From NCBI GenBank assembly GCA_910576955.1, contig CAJTJB010000006.1, positions 1 to 64,000 on the forward strand: a stretch of DNA of 64,000 nucleotides, written 5' to 3'. The notes beneath the pieces are model-generated. The model was not told the origin of the DNA. It searched no databases and saw only the letters and a program-made list of their open reading frames with translations. The stretch's first letter is position 1. Every line of letters begins with the position of its first letter. Positions 43,211 through 49,643 of this stretch are shown here, one piece after another. Made by a program: the position numbers and the translations under genes. The DNA is from an uncultured Alphaproteobacteria bacterium. Its GTDB lineage: Bacteria; Pseudomonadota; Alphaproteobacteria; RF32; CAG-239.

Positions 43211-44884
43211 ATGGATATAAAAAGCATTCAGAAAGAGTTGAAAAAAGAAAACCTCTCCGGCGCTCTTTTCACCCTCGGCAATATGTTTATCGACGAAGAC
43301 ATTTTGCCCGAAGAAAACCGTATTCGGGAACTGACCGGTTTTTCCGGCTCGTATGCTTTATTATTCATCACCCCCGCCAAAGCCTTTCTGTTTGTGGACG
43401 GGCGCTACGAGCTGCAAGCCAAAAAAGAAGTGAACTTAAAGCAAATCGAAATTGTCAAACTCGCCGAAATATGTTTTGCCGACTGGCTCAAAAAAAGCTT
43501 TGCCAAAACCGCCGCGCGTATCAGCTATAACCCGTGGCAGCTTTCGCAAAACACGCTCGAGAGCCTGCAAAGGCAATTGCCGAAAGCCGAGTTTATTCCC
43601 GCCTCCCCCGATAAATGTTTAAGCCCGAAAAAAGTAAAAGTTTTCGCCCATCAAAAAAAATTTACGGGGCTGTCCGCCAAAGACAAACTCTCGCTTGTCT
43701 GCGCCTATATCAAACAGCGCAAGTTGGCTGCCTTTCTCGTCACCTCTGCCGCAAGCTGTTCGTGGCTGTTAAACCTCCGCTCCAACGCCCTGCCCTGCAC
43801 GCCGGTTTTGCGTGCGTATGTGCTGGTGGAAAAAAGCGGCACATACAAAATTTTTGCCGAACATACCGACCTTAAAGAGGCTCTGCCGTTTGAAAAATTA
43901 GCTGCGATTCTCCCGCAATATGCCAAACTCGGCACAGACTTTGCGACTGCTCCGGCAATGGTTAAAAACCTCAAACCGGATGTTATCAACACGCCCGATG
44001 AGATAATGAACTTAAAAGCCGTCAAAAACCCGACCGAACTCAAAGGCACGCGCGCCGCCCACCTGCGCGACGGCATCGCCCTCACCAAGTTTATGTATTG
44101 GCTCTCAAAAAATTATAAAGGCAAAACCGAAACAGACATTGCCGCCAAACTTTTGGACTTTCGTAAAAAAGAAGCAAATTTTTATAGCGAAAGCTTTGCC
44201 ACCATCGCCGGTTTTGGCACAAACGCCGCAATTGTGCATTATCACGCCTGCCCCGAACGCGCCGCCACGCTCAAAAAAGGCTCGGTTTTGTTGTTAGACA
44301 GCGGCGGACAATATTTTGACGGCACCACCGATGTCACCCGCACCATTGCGCTCGGCGACCCGACTGCGGATATGGTAGAAAAAAACACCCTCGTGCTCAA
44401 AGGACATATTGCGCTGGCAAGCGCCGTTTTCCATCAACACACCGCCGGCAACGAACTCGACCTCCTTGCCCGCGAGCCGTTGTTAAAGCTGGGGTTGGAT
44501 TATGAACACGGCACCGGACACGGCGTCGGCTATTTCTCGGATGTGCACGAAGGACCGGCGCGCATTTCCATTCACGCCAAACATTCCGCCCCCTTAAAAG
44601 CCGGAATGGTCACCTCCATCGAACCCGGCTATTATAAAGAAAACGCGTTCGGCATCCGCATCGAAAACCTGTATTATGTCAAGCCCGCCAAAAACCCGAA
44701 GTTTTTGCAGTTTGAAGTTTTAACGCTCGCCCCGCTTGATAAACGGCTCATCAATAAATATCTTTTAACCGCAGACGAGCTGAAATGGCTGAACCATTAC
44801 CACCGTCAGGTTTTTTTGAGCTTGAAAAAATATCTGACCAAGCAGGAATTGGAATGGCTGAAAGACGCCTGCGCCCCGCTTTAA
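43211..44884 (+). CDS. pepP: Xaa-Pro aminopeptidase (M24B, aminopeptidase P)
   Basis: A 557-residue three-domain enzyme: two creatinase-like N-terminal domains (about 1-270) and the pita-bread M24 catalytic domain. All five metal ligands are visible: two Asp in LLLDSGGQYFDGTTDVTRTI, His in HGTGHGVGYF, Glu in SIEPGYY and Glu in RIENLYYV. It removes N-terminal residues preceding proline. RBS AAGGAG. It probably forms a unit with prmA and the thioredoxin-like gene 24 bp downstream. Confidence 0.92.
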   Translation: MDIKSIQKELKKENLSGALFTLGNMFIDEDILPEENRIRELTGFSGSYALLFITPAKAFLFVDGRYELQAKKEVNLKQIEIVKLAEICFADWLKKSFAKTAARISYNPWQLSQNTLESLQRQLPKAEFIPASPDKCLSPKKVKVFAHQKKFTGLSAKDKLSLVCAYIKQRKLAAFLVTSAASCSWLLNLRSNALPCTPVLRAYVLVEKSGTYKIFAEHTDLKEALPFEKLAAILPQYAKLGTDFATAPAMVKNLKPDVINTPDEIMNLKAVKNPTELKGTRAAHLRDGIALTKFMYWLSKNYKGKTETDIAAKLLDFRKKEANFYSESFATIAGFGTNAAIVHYHACPERAATLKKGSVLLLDSGGQYFDGTTDVTRTIALGDPTADMVEKNTLVLKGHIALASAVFHQHTAGNELDLLAREPLLKLGLDYEHGTGHGVGYFSDVHEGPARISIHAKHSAPLKAGMVTSIEPGYYKENAFGIRIENLYYVKPAKNPKFLQFEVLTLAPLDKRLINKYLLTADELKWLNHYHRQVFLSLKKYLTKQELEWLKDACAPL

Positions 44885-44907
44885 ACAAGATTTAAGGAAC
44901 AAACCCG

Positions 44908-45330
44908 ATGCGCTTTATTGCCCTGCTCCTCGCAGCGTTTTTAATGCTGCCCGCCGCATTACGCGCCGCTCCGGCAACTTTGCAAAACTTGTACATTAAC
45001 CCCGCAGGCAAACGCCTCCCCGAGGCAGTCATTTTTTACAGCTCTGCCAACACCTGCGAAACCTGCCCCGAAACAATTGATAACCTAATCGCCGTCTTAA
45101 AACAAAATTATCAGGGCAAGCTCCACGCCTATCTGATAGACACCGCGCGCCACCCCGAGTTCATCTCCGCCTTTAAGCTTAAAGGTCCGCTCAACCTCGT
45201 GATTATCCGCATATCAGATGGCACGGCATTCGGCTATCGCAAACTCGCCGCCATCCAAAGCATAAACGGCAGCCCTGCCGCCTTTTCCCGCCGCATCACT
45301 TCGTTTATCAATAATTTTTTAGGTTTCTAA
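44908..45330 (+). CDS. exported thioredoxin-like protein with CETC motif
   Basis: A 140-residue protein with signal peptide MRFIALLLAAFLMLPAALRA. The mature part begins with a beta strand VIFYSS followed by NTCETCPETIDNLI (Cys50, Cys53), the layout of a thioredoxin-fold active site but with CETC instead of CGPC. There is no obvious cis-proline before the C-terminal strand, except GPLNL, which could serve. It may be a periplasmic thiol protein or a degenerate one. It follows pepP by 24 bp. Confidence 0.7.
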   Translation: MRFIALLLAAFLMLPAALRAAPATLQNLYINPAGKRLPEAVIFYSSANTCETCPETIDNLIAVLKQNYQGKLHAYLIDTARHPEFISAFKLKGPLNLVIIRISDGTAFGYRKLAAIQSINGSPAAFSRRITSFINNFLGF

Positions 45331-45369
45331 ACTAAAAATTAGGATTTTTGCCCTTATTGTCAAATATAA

Positions 45370-45398
45370 TTGCATAGCGCCGTTTTTTATGCTATACT
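45370..45398 (+). promoter_or_regulatory. promoter of the 212-residue protein gene
   Basis: TTGCAT (45370-45375), 17-bp spacer, TATACT (45393-45398). Confidence 0.65.
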
Positions 45399-45421
45399 CA
45401 TAAAAAGCAAAGGAGAATGGG

Positions 45422-46060
45422 ATGAATAAAATATTAAATTGGTTCAAAGCTCTCAAAAACGCCGAGCCGGCTTATATCAAGCCGCAAAAATTTGTTGACC
45501 TCAAGCGCCAAAACTGCACGGTAAATTTCATCCATCCCGGACACCCGCTCTATGACAACATCGTCGCCAAAGAAGAAAACCAGCTCCGTATCAAAGCCCC
45601 AAACGAAACCGCATATAACGAAACCAGCTTAACCCATAACTTTGTCGCGATTGTTACTTACAACGATATGAATTATCTCGTCATCAACTCGCTCAAGCAT
45701 TTCAAAGAGCAAAGTATCGGCGGCTTGCTGCAGTTTGATGAAAACATCTATAACATCATCCCGTTTTTTGAAGACGAAGAAGAATACCAAACCGCGAGCG
45801 ACTTCACCTTCCGCGAAACCTATGAATATGACCATCCGGTTGAAAGCTACGCTTTTATATCCGAGGCACGCGGCAAAAGTGTAAAAATCACGCTGGACCG
45901 CGGCAAAAAGCCGGTCACCGCCAAGATGATAGATACCGACCGCAAGCTCTTCACCGCCAAACTCACCGGCGAGGAAATCGAGCTTTTGGACTATGTGGCT
46001 ATCTCTGCACTGAATGCCTATAATGACATACAGGAACGCCGCAAACACAAAGCGAGTTAA
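45422..46060 (+). CDS. cytosolic protein of unknown function
   Basis: A 212-residue protein, charged, with no signal peptide or TM segment. RBS AAAGGAG precedes ATG. Features are an N-terminal amphipathic helix (NKILNWFKALKN), a HPGHPLYD segment, an acidic FFEDEEEYQ loop, and a basic C-terminus (ERRKHKAS). Own promoter and shared bidirectional terminator. No family recognised. Confidence 0.7.
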   Translation: MNKILNWFKALKNAEPAYIKPQKFVDLKRQNCTVNFIHPGHPLYDNIVAKEENQLRIKAPNETAYNETSLTHNFVAIVTYNDMNYLVINSLKHFKEQSIGGLLQFDENIYNIIPFFEDEEEYQTASDFTFRETYEYDHPVESYAFISEARGKSVKITLDRGKKPVTAKMIDTDRKLFTAKLTGEEIELLDYVAISALNAYNDIQERRKHKAS

Positions 46061-46062
46061 AC

Positions 46063-46095
46063 AAAAAAGGAGAGCAAAAAGCCCTCCGTTTTTTA
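46063..46095. terminator. bidirectional terminator between convergent genes
   Basis: AAAAAAGGAG (46063-46072) pairs with CTCCGTTTTTT (46084-46094), with A/T runs on both sides, between the stops of the two convergent genes. Confidence 0.85.
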
Positions 46096-46096
46096 A

Positions 46097-47104
46097 TCAG
46101 ATAAGAAACACATCTTGCCCTGTCTCGGCGTCGACAAGAATTTTGCCCCCAACGATAAATAACCATTTGTCCACATATTCTAAAAGGACTTTTTTATCCT
46201 TTTCCGAATATGTCGTCATCTTAACCGGTTTTCCGTCGGCGGTTTTCCCGCTAACGCCGATATGATAGCTCATAAGGCCGGCATACAATTCAATCCCGTA
46301 AACCTCTTTGCCGAACTGGCTCCTGTCTGCAAGATAAGTTCGCCAGCACGAACCGTCGTAACGCAAAAACACGCCCGAAGAAAACATCACGATTCCCCGA
46401 CTGTCAAAATATCTTTTGTGGTCCGCGGAATACACTGTCATCAAGCCGCCCTCTTCCGGCACAACCCTCGCAAAGCCGAGCCCCTCACAGCGCGTCAGCG
46501 GCTTTTCTGCCACGGCAATACTGCCATCGGGCAAAAACTCATAATAAGCCGCATTCCGAATTTCTCTATACGGTTTCAGAGAAAGCAAGTTAATAAACTG
46601 CAATGCCGTTTTGCCGCCGGATGTCAAAATAAACATCAAACGGCTGCTGTATGGAGCAAATACATCATAACGCACCTCAACTTCATCAGCGTCGACACTC
46701 TTTACAGACGGCAGATAGCTGTTTTTATCAACATTATAAAAATGCCACTGGGCTTTTCCGCGCTGTTTCAAAAACACAAGCGCCCAACCGTCTTGGTTAA
46801 AGACAGCCACACGCTCACCCGTTGCTGTTTTCTGACCGAGTTCGTCATAAAGCTCCCATTCGTTTGCACCTTTTTTCTTAATCAGGCGGTATCCGTTCGG
46901 GGCAACCCACACATCTTCCAACACGCTGTCGGCAAAAAGCTGCCGGTCAATATAATCATACAGCGTTACAACGCCGTTTTTCAAGAGCGCGTAATAATTG
47001 TTATCAAACACGCGCGCCCCGTCATAAACGCCGATTTTTCTACGGGTCTGCTTTTTCATCACCACACACGGCATCAGCGAAGGAATAACAAAGTTTGTTT
47101 CCAT
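46097..47104 (-). CDS. WG-repeat-like beta protein of unknown function
   Basis: A 335-residue protein lacking a signal peptide. It is built of repeating strand-turn units with aromatic-Asp/Asn-Gly patterns (ALLKNGVVTLYDY, GYRLIKKKGANEWELYD, GWALVFLKQRGKAQWHFYN), reminiscent of WG/KWG repeats or a propeller-like beta fold. Twelve or so such units are plausible. The ATG at 47104 has no good ribosome site; Met11 or Met16 are alternatives. Function unknown; such repeats usually mediate binding. Confidence 0.65.
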   Translation of the reverse strand: METNFVIPSLMPCVVMKKQTRRKIGVYDGARVFDNNYYALLKNGVVTLYDYIDRQLFADSVLEDVWVAPNGYRLIKKKGANEWELYDELGQKTATGERVAVFNQDGWALVFLKQRGKAQWHFYNVDKNSYLPSVKSVDADEVEVRYDVFAPYSSRLMFILTSGGKTALQFINLLSLKPYREIRNAAYYEFLPDGSIAVAEKPLTRCEGLGFARVVPEEGGLMTVYSADHKRYFDSRGIVMFSSGVFLRYDGSCWRTYLADRSQFGKEVYGIELYAGLMSYHIGVSGKTADGKPVKMTTYSEKDKKVLLEYVDKWLFIVGGKILVDAETGQDVFLI

Positions 47105-47258
47105 ATCACATAATTTTTAGAGTTAATAATTCACATATTTTTATTTAATTACCTCTGTTATAGATAAAAATTTTGCCAAAGTCAAACACATTCCCTTTAA
47201 AAACCGCCGGTAAGGATTATCTAAACGCTGACCGTTAATTTTTATAAAGGAAAAAGCT

Positions 47259-47336
47259 ATGAACAGAGTTATCACCTATCTTATTTACATCTTAATCGCC
47301 GTTATTTTAATCTGGCTTATCCGCTCGTTTATCTAG
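47259..47336 (+). CDS. 25-residue membrane microprotein
   Basis: ATG at 47259, stop TAG at 47334, behind an AAAGGAAAAAGCT ribosome site. The peptide starts MNRVITYLIYILI and continues as one hydrophobic helix ending IRSFI. It aligns residue by residue with the first 25 residues of the next gene (MGKIITYIIYFLVIVAIYVL). Too short for most gene callers. Could be a small-subunit-like membrane peptide or a type I-toxin-like peptide; no evidence decides. Confidence 0.7.
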   Translation: MNRVITYLIYILIAVILIWLIRSFI

Positions 47337-47363
47337 CCCGAGCCGCTGCAACAGGAGGAAAAT

Positions 47364-47603
47364 ATGGGAAAAATCATCACCTACATCATATATTTTTTGG
47401 TTATTGTCGCCATATACGTTTTAATCCGCGCCGCCTACACCGGTTCGATTAACTCCGACACAACAATCGGTGAGGCCGCCGAAGAGGTAAAAAACGGCAG
47501 TGTGGAAACCATCCGCGATATGAAAAAGGAAGCCGCGGCAGCCATCGACAACGTAGCAAACTCCAGCACCGCCGCCAACCCGACTGCCACACCGCAAAAC
47601 TAA
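47364..47603 (+). CDS. small membrane protein with charged Ala-rich tail
   Basis: A 79-residue protein, RBS CAGGAGG. One TM helix (about 4-22) followed by a soluble tail with a helical stretch (EEVKNGSVETIRDMKKEAAAAIDNV) and an Ala/Thr/Pro-rich end. The TM part is a paralogue of the 25-residue microprotein 27 bp upstream, so the pair probably arose by duplication, with this copy gaining a tail. A strong terminator follows. Confidence 0.75.
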   Translation: MGKIITYIIYFLVIVAIYVLIRAAYTGSINSDTTIGEAAEEVKNGSVETIRDMKKEAAAAIDNVANSSTAANPTATPQN

Positions 47604-47614
47604 CGACAACACGC

Positions 47615-47655
47615 AAAAAAACTGAAAAGCGGAGCACCACCGCTCCGCTTTCCTC
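47615..47655. terminator. bidirectional terminator
   Basis: Perfect stem AAAGCGGAGC (47626-47635)/GCTCCGCTTT (47642-47651), with loop ACCACC. It serves the small membrane genes on the plus strand; on the minus strand a CAGTTTTTTT run follows and ends the 20-codon ORF unit. Confidence 0.85.
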
Positions 47656-47660
47656 AATCA

Positions 47661-47723
47661 TTACTTCAAAATCGTAATAATCAATTCAAGAATAATCTTG
47701 ATAATCGTAATTATCTTAACCAT
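47661..47723 (-). CDS. 20-residue hydrophobic peptide ORF
   Basis: On the minus strand, ATG at 47723 to TAA at 47661 encodes a peptide beginning MVKIITIIKIIL, with 12 Ile/Leu in 20 residues and Lys/Glu at intervals that would fit an amphipathic helix. It begins eight bases after the end of a D-like structured element and is followed ten bases later by a strong terminator. A weak AAGAG ribosome site lies seven bases upstream. Its first residues (M-x-K-I-I-T) match those of the two small plus-strand membrane proteins. Size and hydrophobicity resemble type I toxins such as Ibs, but no antitoxin RNA is proven. Confidence 0.5.
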   Translation of the reverse strand: MVKIITIIKIILELIITILK

Positions 47724-47731
47724 CCTTGCAC

Positions 47732-47885
47732 TCTTGCTTCGTAAGGCTCGACTTCATCTCACCAACTGCGCTTCGGTCAAATTACTGATAACGTTTGCTA
47801 ACACGGCATCACTGCCGCACGCAAACTAACAGTAACTACAAACACACAATAAAAACAATTCACTGGATTGTTTTTATTGTGTGTT
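47732..47885 (-). repeat. diverged family D-like structured element, copy D4
   Basis: On the minus strand: a perfect 19-bp AT-rich hairpin (47867-47885/47841-47859, loop TCACTGG on the plus strand); a TTACTG/CAGTAA stem enclosing GTTTGC/GCAAAC; then CGGCA-GTGA-TGCCG, a GNRA-loop hairpin; then TTGACCGAAGCGCAGTTGG, as in D2/D3; then GGTGAGA/TCGAGCC, with tandem G-A pairs; and the conserved end TTACGAAGCAAGA. Total length equals that of D2/D3. It is directly followed by the 20-codon ORF. Confidence 0.65.
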
Positions 47886-47947
47886 CCTTTCCGATAAATG
47901 CGGAAAGAAGCTGACAACTCAAATTTTATCCACTATATCAATTTCAC

Positions 47948-47980
47948 TTGACTTTTAGATATTTATGAGCTAATATCTAA
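47948..47980 (+). promoter_or_regulatory. promoter with overlapping inverted repeat (operator candidate)
   Basis: TTGACT (47948-47953), 17-bp spacer, TAATAT (47971-47976). The arms TTAGATATT (47955-47963) and AATATCTAA (47972-47980) form a 9-bp inverted repeat covering spacer and -10, where a bound protein would block polymerase. Confidence 0.65.
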
Positions 47981-47982
47981 CC

Positions 47983-48059
47983 ATAGGGTTGAAGTTAGAT
48001 AGCAACTTCTTTCCAATGTTAGAAAAGACCGGTTGTTTCCCCAACCGGTTTTTCTTTTA
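47983..48059 (+). ncRNA. candidate ~75-nt small RNA
   Basis: From the expected start near 47983 the RNA has a hairpin GAAGTT (47991-47996)/AACTTC (48004-48009) and ends in a terminator ACCGGTTG/CAACCGGT (48028-48049) followed by TTTTTCTTTT. No ORF with a ribosome site lies between. CTTCTTTCC at 48007-48015 is the complement of GGAAAGAAG at 47900-47908. A promoter, a short structured body and a terminator define a complete transcription unit. Confidence 0.6.
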
Positions 48060-48139
48060 TATAACTTTGGTTTTATAAAGTCAACAGCAGATTCTTGTTT
48101 TGTTCTGGCAAAATCCCGTTCCAACATTCCCCTCTCCCC

Positions 48140-48265
48140 TTCCTGCTAGTCATTGCGAGAGCCATAGCCCGTGGCATTTTTTTCCTTTTAGAAAGTCATT
48201 GCGAGGATTATCTTTTATTCGTGAGTCATTGCGAGGAGCAGTAGCGACGTGGCAATCTCACCCCA
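48140..48265. repeat. Family B repeats (GTCATTGCGAG type)
   Basis: Three copies of AGTCATTGCGAG within 100 bp (about 48149, 48195 and 48225); the last continues GAGCAGTAGCGACGTGGCAATCTC, the consensus palindromic end of this element. Confidence 0.75.
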
Positions 48266-48287
48266 CAAAAGCCATCCAAAAATTAAC

Positions 48288-48315
48288 TTGACTTTAACCC
48301 CACACCCTCTATACT
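48288..48315 (+). promoter_or_regulatory. promoter of the structured RNA
   Basis: TTGACT (48288-48293), 16-bp spacer, TATACT (48310-48315). Confidence 0.65.
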
Positions 48316-48320
48316 CCCAA

Positions 48321-48482
48321 ATGCCGATAGAGATACCGGCAGGGCTGTCAGAGGCTCTCACGCGATTTTTCCTTGATGTAAGTCAGGGAGCTTATGGCTA
48401 TATATTGAAGGCTATAAGAGTCATACGTGTGTGATTTCTGAACTCCCTGGCGCTAGGATTATCCTGCGCCATTTGTTTTAAC
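48321..48482 (+). ncRNA. unclassified ~160-nt structured RNA or leader of the HTH-like gene
   Basis: Predicted pairings: GCCG/CCGGC hairpin at the 5' end; CAGGG-3-TCAGA (near 48340-48352) with TCTGA-3-CCCTG (near 48437-48449); TCACGCG with CGTGTGA; CCTTGA/TCAGGG; TATGGCT/AGTCATA; and GGCGC-T-AGGA/TCCT-GCGCC at the 3' end followed by ATTTGTTTT, terminator-like. The long interrupted rod and length recall 6S RNA, but the flanking hairpins do not fit and I cannot assign a family. A 37-codon frame starting at 48321 has no ribosome site. Confidence 0.55.
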
Positions 48483-48505
48483 TTTACAAACAAGGAGTTT
48501 ACACA

Positions 48506-48772
48506 ATGCAAACAACACCCCAAAACACAAACAGCGGCAAACACCTGAAACAATGGTTCAAACGCACCCTTGGCTGTTGTCTAAAAGAAGAGCGACAAAA
48601 CCGCCATCTGGACATCGATACCATTGCCCGCACCCTACACACCAAAACCATAAATATTCATAACGCCGAACAAGGTATAGACCGTATTCAATGGCACACT
48701 CTCGCCCGCCTTTTGCTGTTCTATAAAAAAGATATCGAAATCACGCTGACAGATATAAAAATGAAAAAATAA
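48506..48772 (+). CDS. small helix-turn-helix-like protein
   Basis: An 88-residue protein with RBS AAGGAGTTT. Residues ~24-80 fit an XRE-like HTH layout: CLKEERQNRHLDIDTIARTLHTKTINIHNAE as helices 1-3, then WHTLARLLLFYKKDIEITL like the helices following the HTH. It may be a DNA-binding regulator. It lies just after the structured RNA and its terminator, which suggests attenuation, and 530 bp from the palindromic operator at 47955, a possible target. Confidence 0.6.
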   Translation: MQTTPQNTNSGKHLKQWFKRTLGCCLKEERQNRHLDIDTIARTLHTKTINIHNAEQGIDRIQWHTLARLLLFYKKDIEITLTDIKMKK

Positions 48773-48779
48773 TATCACC

Positions 48780-48905
48780 CTCACCTATCCTCCCCCCTCA
48801 AGGGGGAGGAACGCACAAACAAAGCCCGCGCACAGCGGTACAAGCTCTCCCCACACCGCAGCCAAAGTCATGCAGGTGGCGCTGCCACTCCTCGCAATGA
48901 CTATA
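48780..48905. repeat. Family C plus family B-type sequence
   Basis: CCTCCCCCCTCAAGGGGGAGG (positions 48788-48809, one C unit), then CACACCGCAGCCAAAGTCATGC and GTGGCGCTGCCACTCCTCGCAATGAC, matching pieces of the 38.2-kb and 26.7-kb repeats. Confidence 0.65.
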
Positions 48906-48978
48906 AAAAAGCGGAATCCCCTCACAAAAAAATCCCCGCGGCTCATCCACGGGGATTTTATTATCTTGCAATCTGCAA

Positions 48979-49431
48979 TTAAGCAGCTGTTTCTTCGTTG
49001 TTGTTTGCAGCAGCCTCTGCAGCAGCTTTTTCTGCTTTAACGCGTTCAATATCTTTCAAACCTTTAGCGTTAACATCTCTGTCAACCAGTTCAATGATAG
49101 CCATCGGAGCGCAGTCACCGTATCTGAAACCGGACTTCAACACGCGGGTATAACCGCCGTTGCGCTCTTTGTAACGTTCAGCCAAAACAGAAAAAAGCTT
49201 GGAAACAACTTCCTTGTCGCGCAAGAAAGACAAAGCCAAACGGCGGGAGTTCAAATCGCCTTTTTTCGCATATGTAATCATGCTCTCTGCAAAAGTTCTT
49301 AATTCTTTAGCTCTCGGCAGAGTGATTGTGATTTGTTCATGTGTCAACAAAGCGTTTGTCAAGTTGGCAAACAATGCTCTTCTTTGGCTTTTCGGCATAT
49401 TAAAACGTCTATGTGCGTCACCGTGTCTCAT
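48979..49431 (-). CDS. rplQ: 50S ribosomal protein L17
   Basis: A 150-residue L17: MRHGDAHRRFNMPKSQRRALFANL at the start, PRAKELRTFAESMITYAKKG in the middle and GGYTRVLKSGFRYGDCAPMAIIELV near the end. An Ala/Glu-rich tail of about 30 residues is added. It normally ends the alpha operon after rpoA, but here it has its own promoter 155 bp upstream and an unrelated gene beyond. RBS AAAGGAATC. Confidence 0.96.
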   Translation of the reverse strand: MRHGDAHRRFNMPKSQRRALFANLTNALLTHEQITITLPRAKELRTFAESMITYAKKGDLNSRRLALSFLRDKEVVSKLFSVLAERYKERNGGYTRVLKSGFRYGDCAPMAIIELVDRDVNAKGLKDIERVKAEKAAAEAAANNNEETAA

Positions 49432-49458
49432 ATCAGATTCCTTTCATCTTTTTTCTGT

Positions 49459-49475
49459 GCCTCGGCACCCGAGGC
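49459..49475 (-). promoter_or_regulatory. hairpin in rplQ leader
   Basis: Perfect stem GCCTCGG/CCGAGGC around CAC, about 30 nt before the rplQ start codon. No T run follows, so it is not an evident terminator; it could be a repressor-protein or stability structure. Confidence 0.5.
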
Positions 49476-49586
49476 GGATAATTACTAACGCCCGCACCAC
49501 CTTCATGAATGCGAACCAACAGGAAAACCGGCAAGCCCTGCAGCAAAACACCACGCAGAATCCCCGATTCTCACAATCTGACACGG

Positions 49587-49615
49587 CTTATACACTATAT
49601 CTTTTTATTTGTAAA
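49587..49615 (-). promoter_or_regulatory. promoter of rplQ
   Basis: Minus strand TTTACA (49610-49615), 17-bp spacer, TATAAG (49587-49592). Confidence 0.6.
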
Positions 49616-49643
49616 GAGTTTTTTATCCAGCAGCTTAAATCCG

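Noticed and set aside
48249..48434. Plus-strand ORF of 61 residues over the structured RNA
   Set aside because: It begins in a family B repeat before the promoter; the part after the promoter has no ribosome site, and the DNA shows multi-stem pairing better explained as RNA.
48321..48482. Firm identification of this RNA as 6S RNA
   Set aside because: Length and rod shape are suggestive, but the hairpins at both ends and the terminator position do not match the canonical single-rod 6S layout; left unclassified.
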